This document shows positions 35,556-45,927 of a DNA stretch of 64,000 bases, in pieces (the first letter of the stretch is position 1; the number at the start of each line of letters is the position of its first letter). The notes under the pieces are model-generated. The model was not told where the DNA came from. It ran no database searches and saw nothing but the letters and a program-made list of their open reading frames with translations. The DNA comes from Marsupella aquatica (taxonomy: Eukaryota; Marchantiophyta). The stretch is taken from assembly GCA_973895155.1 (NCBI GenBank), contig OZ316891.1, positions 3,100,001 to 3,164,000 on the forward strand. The letters run 5' to 3'. Position numbers and translations under genes: made by a program.

Positions 35556-38500
35556 ATGGGGGGAGGCAATGCAGGGCCGAGCAGGACGCCTACTAGTCTG
35601 AGAGTAGCCGGAGCTTGGTCAGGCTCTATGGAAGTGCTCCTGGACGAGTGGACTGTGAAGGACTTGCGAGCGGAGGTGAGCAGGCTGTCCGGATTCTCGC
35701 TTCGCACCGTGAATTTGATCAGTGCCGGGAAAATTCTGAAAGACTATCAGCCTGGGCGAGAGCACTCGCTCACTCTTAGAGAGGCCGGGCTGGGGGAGAA
35801 CTCCAAGCTGCTGGTCACGAGAGTGGGCGGAGAGCAGGCCAATGCTATGAACCAGGAGACAGAGCGGTCGGAGCGCCTTTCCCGAATCAAGTACGTTCAC
35901 TCTTTTCTCGAGAAAAACTGTTTACCATCAGACGGCTGCATTTTTTCTTCTTGAATTTGCCGTTTTGGGGGAATTTGTTTGCTATGCCTCTTGTCTCTTG
36001 TCTCCATATTTTTGGCAATTGACTCCTCACTTGGCAAACTTGAAAATCATTGTGACAGGGCAGCTGCTGACTCTATGGCGAAGAGGAGTAACGAGGACGG
36101 CTCTCCCGTCGACGATGAGTTCGTCCTTCAGATTGAGAATCAGAGTGGAGACCAACTAACGCTCAATTCCGCCGATGACCGCAGGCAAATGCTCGCCTCA
36201 TCCTCCATCATATTTTGTATTGGATACTTAATTTTTTCTATTGAAATGCTTGGGGTTTAACAAAAAGGTTGAATAATTCAGGCTGGCCCGTTTGATCATT
36301 GCGTATACGTGAGGAACAAATTGTTTGACCTCGTTTTACTCCCTCTGATTCCGCCGGCGGTTCTCCCGGTTGCCACGAGGGAAGGAAAGGAGAGGTGGCA
36401 AAAACTGAGTTGGGTAAATTGAGTGATCGTTTCTAACGTCGTTTGGGTTCTTGGCAGGGCGCTGATGATGGGTTTGATGCTGCACGCAAAGGCTCGCGGT
36501 CTTGTTCAACGGGCCCAGTACACTGAAGCGCTAGAGATCCTTGCAATGGCTGAGGTAGAAACTAGAAACCAACTCTGAGGCCCCGAAAGATTCATGTTCT
36601 GTTGCACCCCACATTTTCTGTTCCATGTCACACTCCCACGTCCATATTCTATCCTTTTAACTAGGGCCTGTACTGAATTAATTATAGTGGCTTGTGAGTT
36701 GATGTGTCTCCGAGTTTTCTGGCATGGAAATTTGTTGCAGTAGCGTGTTAGTGAAATCATATGTTCAACTTCAATTTTAGATGTGTGGAATTGGATGTGC
36801 AAGGTGTTCCTTGGAGAGGAAGCACGTGGTTTGATTCCTGGTCAAATGTCGATGTGCGAGCTTCGGTTTGTGTGATGTGGGTGTAATCACCTCCCGATTG
36901 GTTGAGCATCACATAAGGTTCTGACCGGTGGGTGTTGCAACTTGTCTCTTTCCATTATCGTTTGCTTGCAGGAAGCGCTTTCACTCTGCGATCGAAAGAT
37001 TCTTGAGGTAACCATTTCCAGATGTACATTTTCCTGGTGAGAAAATTGCAAGCAGTGCTTCAATTTCAAAGTGATGGCAGGACTGTGAGTGTGAGCTTGA
37101 GCAGGATCTTATCGTTAACAACTGGAGATCGTGAACCATTCTGGGTCACGTCTACCCAAACACAGGTCACTAAGGAACTCATGTGACGTAGGTGCTGTGA
37201 TACTGGAAACTCAGGGGCTTTGTCCATGAAAATTGTGTAGGCAGTGGACAATGCAGCCCTTTTGCAGCTCGACACAGTTTGGTGTCTCTTCATGCTGCGT
37301 GACATTTCGCGCCTTGCAGTTGCCAGAGAGCGGCTATTGAAGGCTCGGGAAGGGTTGAGTCGATCTCATGGAAGTAATTTGGAGCGGCTACGAGTGCTTC
37401 AAGGAAGATTCAGTCCAGAGCTTGCAGTGTAGAAATCTATCCTTTCATATTTCTTGGTTCTTCAATTTGCTAGGGCTCGAGTGTCAGGGGCCCCCCTTCC
37501 AGTTCAACAATTCTAGGATTGCCATTGTAGCAAATAGATATCGTTTGATTTTGGGGGACTTTTAATTATTACAACTGAGAGGAGACTGTTAACAATGACC
37601 ATATCCAGGCAGTGTTTAACTTCTCTTGAACATCAAGCTTGTGTAGAGTAAGATCTGACTGTTCATTTTGCTGCTGCAGTTATGTCAGATTGGAACTCTT
37701 GGAGGGTGTGGTTGCCTACCATAGTGGGAAGTCTGAAACTGCTAGGCAATCGTTGGTCGCTGCCCACAGCAAGTTTCAGCAGGTATCTCCATGTTGTCCA
37801 TGGAGTGTATACTCTCTGAGTTTGTCGGATCTAATCATTGGTGTTTTCGGTGCTGAATTTGGACAACTCCATCAACCCACATTACATTTGGGTTTCTCAG
37901 AAATTGTGCTAAAAATCAGACTCTACTCCCTCCGTTATTCCTGTCAATTTCATGCTTTACTTATCAGAGTCTTTGGTGATCCCTGCAGCTTCAAGTGTCC
38001 GATGAGGCCCTGGCGCAGCTAGGAGCTATGGGCTTTACTACACTGGAGTCGAGAAGGGCTTTACGAATGTGTGGCCAGGATGTGCAGCGGGCTGTTGAGT
38101 TTACCATGGAGGAAAAACGAAAGAAACTAGAGCAGAAAGAGGAGGATCGAAGAGTACGTAGAGAGCTCAGGCAAGCAGTTGGAAATAGTGTGCAAACTTT
38201 CTCCTGTTTTTAGGTTACTTCTTTGTTATTTGAAGATGTCCTTACCTGAATAACTAGTTTTCCTTACCATATACAACCTGACTGCAGGGAGCAGAGAAAG
38301 TTCGGTAAAACACCCGGGGGCAAGGCAGTAGATATGACCAAGCTGGATAAGCTGCTCCCCATTGGGTAGGACAGGTTTACCGATACACCGTTTCTATTCT
38401 AGTCTACAATCGATTTAAATTGCACTGTGCATCTCCCAGGATGAATTGACTGCCCATGCATCTTCAATCAGAGGCATGGGGCTCACCTCAATTTTGGCCT

Positions 38501-39480
38501 TTGGTTTGTGTCACATCAGATATGAGAAGCGTATAGCAGCTGAAGCGCTGCGGCAATGTGAGAACGATTTCCAACGAGCCCTAGATGTTCTGTCGAATCC
38601 AGCCGCATTTGCTGCCCTACAGGTATCAACTCTCATTTTATTACCCTTGTGCAATTTCGTAGCAAAGGAGCTCTAAGTCGCGCAGACTGGCCTTGTTCAA
38701 ACGCCGCGAATGACTTAATTCACTAGAGCTGATTCAACTTTCTGCACAAAGCATTCGGTTTATTTGAGCACGGACCAAAACATGGTGGGCTCTCTGCGAG
38801 GCTTATACTTGCATAAGTTGACATTGGCTTCCCTTTTTATGAAATTCATAAATAAATGCTATATGCCCATGGTACAATTACCGCTTCAGACTCGTGCATA
38901 GGCCTTTCAATTGACTAGCATACCATGATTGGTCGGTCAATCCAAACCAGGTCTCTTTGGAAGCAAGGCCTTCTCGCAGACAAGTGGATGATACCGTCCT
39001 CACCACGCTAGTATCTATGGGATTTGAGAGAGAAAGAGGTAAGTTAGTTTTGCCCTTGTCTTTATCAACAGCCCGTTCATTCATTGATTTAGTATGTAAA
39101 CAGTCAGCTGAGTGTGATGCAATGCATTTTTTGCTCGTGCAGCTATGAAAGCACTTCAGGGTTCAGATAGCTCAAGTCAAGCCATTGACAAACTGCTCCA
39201 AGGGCAATTCTCACAAACAGATGCTGCATTAGCAGCAAGACAGGATGCCATTGCAACTTTGAGTCAGGGTCCTAGTACAGCCGGGTCCTCTGGTTCTGGA
39301 GCGGAAGATATACTAATTGAAGCACGAGAACCACGGGACGAGGAGATGGAGGGTGACATTGCAGCTAACTTGTCTGGTGACTCTCTTGAAGAGTATGACT
39401 TGGACGTTGACAAGGAAGGGGAAGCAATTATGGAATATCTTGCTCTTGTCGATGGTGTTACAATTTGTGATACTTCCTAG
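35556..39480 (+). CDS. NUB1: NEDD8 ultimate buster 1 (NUB1)-like UBL-UBA protein, 11 exons
   Basis: A ubiquitin-like/UBA adaptor; NUB1 proteins bind NEDD8/ubiquitin-family conjugates and deliver them to the proteasome (family knowledge). Exons: 35556-35890, 36059-36184, 36458-36554, 36972-37007, 37241-37428, 37680-37782, 37989-38170, 38288-38365, 38520-38622, 38951-39038, 39143-39480; 557 aa, close to the ~560-aa plant orthologue. UBL at residues ~14-90 (SMEVLLDEWTVKDLRAEV), helical centre with DTVWCLFMLRDISRLAVAR and LELLEGVVAYHSG, UBA1 ~299-337 (LGAMGF), UBA2 ~372-410 (LLPIGYEKRIAAEALR), UBA3 ~429-465 (LVSMGFERER), acidic tail. The introns after 36184 and 38170 start with GC (AG|GCAAAT and AG|GCAAGC). 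No nearby GT donor keeps the conserved frame. The frame is open upstream to 35193, but that part only reads the leader repeat. Confidence 0.92.
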
Positions 39481-40023
39481 TCATTCCACTTGCGTGTTCC
39501 TCTGGAACGAATTGTAAATATTTCAATAACTTTGGCTGTGGTCCTTCACTGATGACCCATTTTGTGTTGCTTCAAGAGAAGAAATGCCATCCCTGAACAT
39601 TTTGATTACAACGGCCTAGCGCCCTTCATCAGTCATGTACAATACTTACAGTGATGAATTGAATGGTGATGCATTCTATGCAGCAGTGGTTTTGGTCCCT
39701 GTTGAGTGGTTTATTTTAGGGTCTTATCCCTTTCTTATGCTGCCAGTTTAGCTCTGCCATTCAAAAAGCTTGCTCTATGACGCTACTGTAGCTGTCCTAG
39801 CCCATCCCCAGGACAGGTTGTGCTACGATTAGACATAAGAATGTTGATTTGAATGGAGTATTGCTTTTGTTCAGGGATGGTTTCTGAACCCCAAAACCCT
39901 GGACGGATGTGCCCGTTTGGGTTTAGTTCTCTGGTAGAGTGATAAATATCTTCCAAGAATAAGAAGTTAGCTTTCCCTAGATGCATCCAACTTGTAGTTA
40001 TAAAAATTGGTTGAATGTTAACC
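39481..40023. other. 3' region of the NUB1-like gene
   Basis: Probably 3' UTR and spacer. A 7-bp hairpin (CTGTCCT ... AGGACAG) lies near 39793-39818. No gene seen. Confidence 0.35.
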
Positions 40024-40315
40024 AAGTGATGACAAAATTCATCATACATGTCATCTCTTTAATTTTCATAACATACTAGCCCCCACTACCACGGGTTCTT
40101 TGAAGTGATGACAAAAATCATACATATCATCTCTTTAATATTCATAACATACTAGCACCAACTACCCATTCTTTGAACAAGACGTGAATAACATAGAGGA
40201 TAATAGAAGGGTCGCCAAAGTATATCCACTATTCAAATTCTTTGAATGTTAATGAAATGATAAAAAAATCAGCATGCATGTCATCATTTTAATAATCATA
40301 CATAGCATACTCTTT
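40024..40315. repeat. ~78-bp degenerate tandem repeat, 3 or more copies
   Basis: AAGTGATGACAAAA(A/T)TCAT, followed by CATCTCTTTAAT and CATAACATACTAGC, occurs at 40024 and 40103, with a looser copy near 40255. The third offset is about twice the period. Confidence 0.7.
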
Positions 40316-41074
40316 TCTATGCACATCCCTCTTTTTATGCACATATGTAATGGTGGGGCCATAGAGTCCATTTTTTGAATGTAAATATAAATCATGACCA
40401 AAAAACATGCGTGATAATTATCATTTGAAATACATCATAGTCATAAGTTTTCCCATTCACATGGTGGGCCATGGACTTATGGTCTAGAGGCTTCACTCTA
40501 GAAGCCTAGGCCCCAACTCTAGTTACGGACCCCACTAGAGGTCCCTTCCAAAATCAGAGACTCCACAACATGCCACGTCATCATGACACCCTCCAAACAA
40601 GTATGGATTGGTTTACAAAATAAAATTACTTCACCGTTCGTGTTTGTGACAGGATTTTGGTAAAATTGAGGACGCCATGCCGTAAACCTTGATGTAAAAA
40701 TGTTTGAAAAATAACTGTTTTATTTACTTTAGGTAATAGAGTGTTCAATTAGTAGGAGGCCCACCTTTCGTGTTTTTTACCCTAAGTTACTGCTGCCCAC
40801 CCGTTTCAATTGAATAATAACTAACTCTCTCTTGGCAAGTTGATCTGATGACAAAGTAATCGTGGTAATTTTCTCGACCTTTTGCTGCCACGAAGGAAGA
40901 AGTGGACATGATTCTGTGTTGGATCACTCAGCACTCCTTTCCATGGCGTCATCATTGCAGTTCCTAACTTGGTGCTGCCTCTCGCTACTGTTAGATTGTC
41001 CAACGCATGAGGCACAAGCAAACAAAAGAGAAGCAAGTTTAGCAAGGGTCAGTAAGGGCCTCGTCTACGTGCAG

Positions 41075-41203
41075 ATGATGTTGAAGAGTCTGGGCATGAA
41101 AGAAGAACATAGTTATAAGAAGTGTCAGCAAATGATCAAGGGAGTCGATGCGGACGGTAATGGGAAGGTGGACTTTCAGGAGTTCAAGGGGTCCACAAAC
41201 TAA
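41075..41203 (+). pseudogene. Calmodulin-like (CML) last EF-hand, gene fragment
   Basis: After a GTGCAG acceptor-like site, the frame reads MMLKSLGMKEEHSYKKCQQM followed by one canonical EF-hand loop, DADGNGKVDFQEF (Ca2+ ligands at D1, D3, N5, D9 and E12), and stops at 41203. This matches the last EF-hand exon of plant CMLs, which normally have three or four hands. I find no other hand upstream. The open frame extends back to 40862 and contains an alternative ATG at 40943 with a hydrophobic stretch (MASSLQFLTWCCLSLLL). That would make a secreted single-hand protein but is more likely chance. A truncated copy is the best reading. Confidence 0.55.
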
Positions 41204-41268
41204 TTTGTAGTTGACACTTTATAAGTAAGATTATCCTTCTTTCCATGTGTATACACTTTGGTGCGGCC

Positions 41269-41957
41269 TGTAGAATTTTGTATGTCTTCATTAAGTGCTC
41301 TGCAGAGTGAGATTAAATACAGGCCTGAGTGGCTGAGGTCCCCCATAGAAACCGGGGGTGCGGGGGTAAGAGTAGAATGGCTAGATCAGAGGTGTCTAGC
41401 ATACTTAACGCAGAGAAGCCACAACTGAGTAACATGCAGCCCAGCCTAAGAAGGCCAGGCAACCCACCTTCACATAAGGGAGCCTGGTCATCCTAATTAA
41501 TTACATAGTCAGCGTAATGGGGATACGTGCCGACTTTCTACACCCTCCCTTGAGCAAAGCTCAGCAAAAGTTGAATTGACAGTCATATCCTGAGTCATAT
41601 TCTTCGTTGTTGATGCCTTTGAGGTAGCAATCGGATTCCCAGTGGCAATGTTTTCCACAATAGTTGCAGTTGTTGTTGCCACAACTGGCTCCCCATCCAC
41701 GTGCTCCTCTTCCTTGTCCTCCATGACCCCTACTCGGCCTCTTATCTTAGCTCCGGTGTTGTTTTGGCGTGGTGAGTCGGGGGATACGAGTAGAATGGTT
41801 GGATCAAAGGTGTCCATCATACTTAGTGCAGAGAAACGTCAACCGAGTAACATGCGGCCTGGCCTTATAAGGCCAGGCAGCCCACCTTAACATAAGGGAG
41901 CCTGGTCATCCTAATTAATTACATATTTGATGTAATTTATGTGCCTTACTTTCAACA
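41269..41957 (-). mobile_element. Small LTR element with gag zinc knuckle (deleted Ty1/copia-type, TR-GAG-like)
   Basis: Read on the minus strand. The downstream LTR is 41542 to 41269 and has TGTAGAA...TTCTACA ends. The upstream LTR copy begins at 41957 (TGTTGAAAGT) and is alignable for about 180 bases (41957-41777). It lacks the last ~90 bases of the other LTR. A purine tract CTCAAGGGAGGG (41554-41543) directly precedes the downstream LTR, as a polypurine tract should. Flanking 5-mers are CGGCC (41264-41268) and TGGCC (41958-41962), a 4/5 match to a target-site duplication. A near-perfect 22-base palindrome around TTATAA (41857-41878) lies in the upstream LTR. No pol domains are present. Confidence 0.75.
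41561..41752 (-). pseudogene. Retrotransposon gag C-terminal fragment with CCHC zinc knuckle
   Basis: Minus-strand frame with a Gly/Arg-rich stretch (SRGHGGQGRGARGWG) followed by CNYCGKHCHWESDC (41668-41627), a C-X2-C-X4-H-X4-C nucleocapsid knuckle typical of copia-type Gag. It stops at 41563-41561, four bases before the polypurine tract, so pol is absent. Upstream it runs into a stop, so it is a fragment. Confidence 0.7.
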
Positions 41958-41962
41958 TGGCC

Positions 41963-44030
41963 CTAGAGTGACATGTGGTCTAGAGGCCTAACTCACTCTA
42001 GAAACCTAGACCCCAACTCTTGCTTCTACAGTGGTAAGAATTTCAAGAACTAATAAATCAGACATGTCATTGTTTTACTGTAGCAAAGCTTAGAGGGTCT
42101 CCTACCTTGTCCTCAAAGGCCACCCAAATGGGCAAAGAACCTGCATTTGCCTGCTAGGTAGAACTTTCCAAGTGAAATACATAGGCCTCCTAAGAAGGAG
42201 AAGGAGACATCGTCCGCATGAGTATTTCTAGCTAAAAACAGGAAATATAGCTAGTGTAACTGTTGTAGGAATCACGATGATTTGATTGAGTGGAAAATGG
42301 AATCTTGTCCTTCATGGGGTTCTGAGTTTTAATATTACTTAAACCACCAATGGTGGATCAGGTTACCATAATCAGTCAAAAATGTTCTTAAAAAATTCTA
42401 AAAGTGTACTCTTTTGTCCTCCCACAGCTTTGGGACAATGGGGGTTAGAGTTTCTCACAAAAAGCCCTCTAAAGGAGTTTCTCATATAGGTGACAAGATC
42501 TGTGTGAGCTCTGGAGATATGTGTTAGCAGGTCATCCATTCTTAGTGATAGGATGTAGAACTTATTACAATGAGCGGCTATGAGGAGATAATGTGAAATT
42601 TTTTAGCAGATCAGAGAGGTATACCTGGATCTTGGGGTTAGATTGTGGACCCATTGCACAAGTACTCTCTAGTCAAGGAAGCAAGGCATGGGAAGTTGGT
42701 CTAAAGGCAGACCCCATATCCTCAAGATGCATACCATGTCAACCTGATGGTAATGCTATAAGCCACATCCTCCACAGACATTGGGATCTGATGTTTTGAC
42801 CCTTGAAAGTTGAGGGCATTTGTCAAATGCTTGGACCAGGGAAAAACATTAAGTTGGACATTGTTGTGCTCCTTCCCTGGACTTGTGTGGGGCCAAGATT
42901 GGTGGCATGAACTGCACCTGGACTTGCCTGGACCACTTAGCCCGGGTACTCTAATGAGCAGGTTCATTGTGAAGCTGGAGGATTTGGCTGTTAGGGCAAA
43001 TGGTTACCTTGCAACGGGGACATTGCACAACATATTGAGTGAAACTCATTCTCTAAAGTGAGTACCATTGGTATGTGTGTGCCCCATACTATGTATTCCT
43101 TTCTCATTGTGGATGGAGTTGATTTGAGATTAGTGATGTTTTCTTACTGTATGCAGCATACTTGTGGGGAGGTCACTATATGGAGGTACCCCATCAAGTG
43201 TGAATCTTAGTTTTTAAAATTTTAATATTAGCTTTTTCATACCCTTTATAAACATTAAAATAAATAGCTCAAAACCAATCTCTCTTTAAACCCTACAAAT
43301 TCTCCATGTAAGTCTTTAAAAACCCTACTATTGTTTGCACTTGTCCCATGTCTTGTGCATGTCAAGTTTAGGCACTACTGCATGGTCCGATACAGGCACA
43401 CAAATCCATCAAAAGATTAATGTCACATTGACATAAACTAGGACGGAATTAGTGCATGCAGCTAAGCCATAGTGATCAAGATCATGACATCAAATACTTT
43501 CAATCATAACAACATCTGTTTCATAAGTTGTTACATGATCTCTATCTAATATGTCAGTAAATTTAGTCTACATGCTAATGTTGTGCTGATGAAAAGGAAG
43601 ATCTATGTTTGTTGCTCCCAATATAGGCAGATTCTGATGTGAGATTATTGCGGATAACAAGTTCATAATAATTTAAGTCTTAACAATAGCAACAAACAAG
43701 TTTGTGTTGTTGATCATGTGATACTTGGCTATGACTAACTACAGTGAACCTTTGTAGTTGACTGAGGGTTTTGCATTGTTTCTACACTAGCCTGATGCCT
43801 GTCCTTTGGACTTCAATAATTGGTGAGAACAAAAAAGAAGTCCCTTTCATTTCCCACCCCAACCGGATTGTAGGTTTCTGTCCTACCCCAGCTAGAGTAC
43901 TCTAGAGGTTTCACTCTAGACCATACCCTGTCCTCTAGCTTCTCTTTGCGATAATTGGCCAAACAAGGTGTAGTTGAAGTGATGGGGGCCTGAAAAATGG
44001 CCTTGGACTGTATTGTCGGCAATCATATAA
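41963..44030. other. Spacer, no gene recognised
   Basis: No supported exons. Two copies of a small palindromic motif GGTCTAGAGG...CTCTAGA lie at about 41977-42020 and 43899-43925, with a third at 40491-40520. Open frames at 42593-42799 and 42810-43061 resemble nothing I know. Confidence 0.4.
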
Positions 44031-44300
44031 TTGTAGAAGATGGCCCATAACATATTTAAAACTATATGTTCCATCTGTTAAGGCGTCTCAATTCCAAAGG
44101 TTTTTTTTATGACTAATATGTTGTGGGCCGGGTCACAACTGGGGTGAGAGACCAAAATCTGCCATTTTCCCCAAAACATGACCGTCAATAAGTTGGGCAG
44201 TCAGTTGACGTATCGAAACCCATCTCAAACCTCTGGAATTGAGACGCCTTAACAGATGAAACAATATGGTTTCAAGTATGTTATGGGCCATCTTCTGCAA
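44031..44300. repeat. Large inverted repeat (74-bp arms, ~122-bp loop)
   Basis: 44031-44104 is the reverse complement of 44227-44300 at about 90% identity, including an unbroken CTGTTAAGGCGTCTCAATTCC. A transcript would form a long hairpin. It may be a foldback transposon or an inverted duplication; no target-site duplication is obvious. Confidence 0.85.
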
Positions 44301-44328
44301 TATGCCACATACGCCCAGTTGACTCACG

Positions 44329-44521
44329 GGAGCGTATTGAAACCCGTTTCAAACCTGGAGACCCGTGGATTAAGTTGGTCCAGAAGTTTGGTTATGGTCA
44401 AGGTTGCAGACATAGATTTCTTATGGGAGCCTATTGAAACTCGTCTCAAAACCTGGAGACCTGTGCATTAAGTTGGTCCAGAAGTTTGGTTATGGTCAAG
44501 GTCACAGACATAGATTTCTTA
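44329..44521. repeat. ~96-bp tandem duplication
   Basis: Copies at about 44329-44424 and 44425-44521 share GGGAGC(G/C)TATTGAAAC, GGTCCAGAAGTTTGG and GACATAGATTTCTTA. A shorter relative (CGTATCGAAACCCATCTCAA) lies in the loop and right arm of the adjacent inverted repeat (near 44208-44235), so the two structures share an origin. Confidence 0.85.
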
Positions 44522-44559
44522 GAAAGGCTCACTGGAAAAAAAGTGGGAAACAGCAAGTT

Positions 44560-44650
44560 TAAGACCTCTTGTGCGACCATGTAAGTTTGGGGCCTGGTCT
44601 AGTAAGAGTGGGGCCCATGGATGGGTGATCACATGGCTCCCAACACCTTG
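44560..44650 (+). other. 5S rRNA-like segment (possible 5S-derived element)
   Basis: The stretch contains AAGTTTGGGGCCTGG, then GTAAGAGTGGGGCCC, then GGATGGGTGATC (about 44615-44626). These are in the same order and near the spacing of the internal control regions of plant 5S rRNA (AAGTTAAGCGTGC, then GGATGGGTGACC). It is not a functional 5S gene: the ends do not match. 5S-like segments occur in some SINEs and in Cassandra-type LTRs. Chance similarity cannot be excluded. Confidence 0.3.
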
Positions 44651-44699
44651 ACACTTACACAAAGCACATCAAGAAGGGGGAGTACACAATTTGACAAGT

Positions 44700-44905
44700 C
44701 TACTGTAAAGTTTTGTACTATGGAGGTAAAGTACTGTATATGCAATTTGATAGCTCTCTAGAGAGCTATGGAGGAGGTAAAGTACTGTAAAATTTGAACA
44801 CTCTAGAGAGCTATGGAGGAGGTAAAGTACTGTAAAATTTGAACACTCTAGAGAGCTATGGAGGTAGAGTACAAGTAACGTACAAGTTTGAGAGCTATGG
44901 ATGTC
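44700..44905. repeat. ~55-bp tandem repeat with CTCTAGAGAGCTATGGAGG core
   Basis: The words GAGCTATGGAGGAGGTAAAG and TACTGTAAAATTTGAACA repeat with a period of about 55 bases. The two central units are almost identical; outer units starting near 44700 and 44868 are diverged. Confidence 0.85.
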
Positions 44906-45927
44906 AAGCAGTAAGAAAAAGGCACCCAAACTATGATACGGTAGTGGACAACATTGAGAGCTCTGGAGTTTGCTATGGAGAAACGGAAAGGCACCCGAAT
45001 CTCCAGACGCATGAGAGGCGTGCACATGGCGGACCATGTGAGCTCGCTTGGCCCTTGGAGCGTCCAGTCGTCATTCCAGGACAAGAACACAACACTAAAT
45101 GAATTCTCAATCACACAATCCGCAAACCAATCGCGAGCGATTTTGAGAATGAGGACAATTGCTTATACGTGAGAATGATGTAGCTGCTGTTGCTGTCTCT
45201 CTGCCAGTCTGCCGAGCTTGACTGCCTTCTAACACTGTACTGTACCCTGTTGCCGTTTCCGCTGTTCCTGCTGCCGAAGCTCCTGAGCGGGCGGAGTTTG
45301 CTTTTGGACTGATCCCCGCAATGCCCACTGCTCTTCTGCCGAAGGAGGGCGTTGTCTCTCTGTTGATGAACTGATGGACAGTCGTACGTTGCGGTGGTGA
45401 AATTCATGTGGTGAATGGTGGCTGCTGAGTGCTGACTGCCAGGCGAAAAGCTCACGGAACTTTTGTCTAGTTCTTTTGACTGTGGAGGCTAGTTTTAGGG
45501 CTGGGGCGAACGCAGTTTGTTCAGCCCACTCGCAGCTCGAGCGACCCAAATTTTGGTTGTCTTCCTGAAATTCTTGCATGTGCTGGGAATGTACTGCGCT
45601 TGGGACCTCATTGTAGAGCTGGAGGATTAGGTTGAAATTCTTTATGCCTCGTTGGAATGCCAATGCCTAGTGAAGGGTCTTAGCAGGGCTGCTGGACGGG
45701 AGGGGACAGACGTCTTTGGATTTGTTTGGAATGTCCCTTGGAGCTGCTCCCTCAGTCTCTGGATTGTAGAAATCACCGAATCAAGCCATGCATAGCTCAC
45801 AAAGTTAGAAGGAGAGGATCTCTGAAGGGCCGGGGTTCTGTTGGACACTTCAGAGCTAGGGTTTGTCGTCTAGGCTGGCGAATCCTCTGTCCATTTCATC
45901 ATCTGGGTCGAGCTTGTGTCGACCGCC
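44906..45927 (+). promoter_or_regulatory. Upstream/leader region of the ABCB28-like gene
   Basis: Probably promoter and 5' UTR of the ABC transporter gene. The ATG at 45928 has a favourable context (GACCGCCATGC). Minus-strand open frames of 114 and 144 codons (45111-45455 and 45229-45663) overlap each other in different frames and show no known domain, so I do not call them genes. Confidence 0.4.

Noticed and set aside
36185-36240. Canonical GT donor for NUB1 exon 2 (TTTT|GTATTGG)
   Set aside because: Joining there to 36458 gives an immediate stop codon and loses the conserved RALMMGLMLHA junction. The GC donor at 36185 restores both.
45111-45663. Two overlapping minus-strand open frames (114 and 144 codons) upstream of ABCB28
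   Set aside because: They overlap in different frames, show Gln/Arg-rich compositional sequence and no recognised domain. The region is better explained as the leader or promoter of the ABCB28-like gene.
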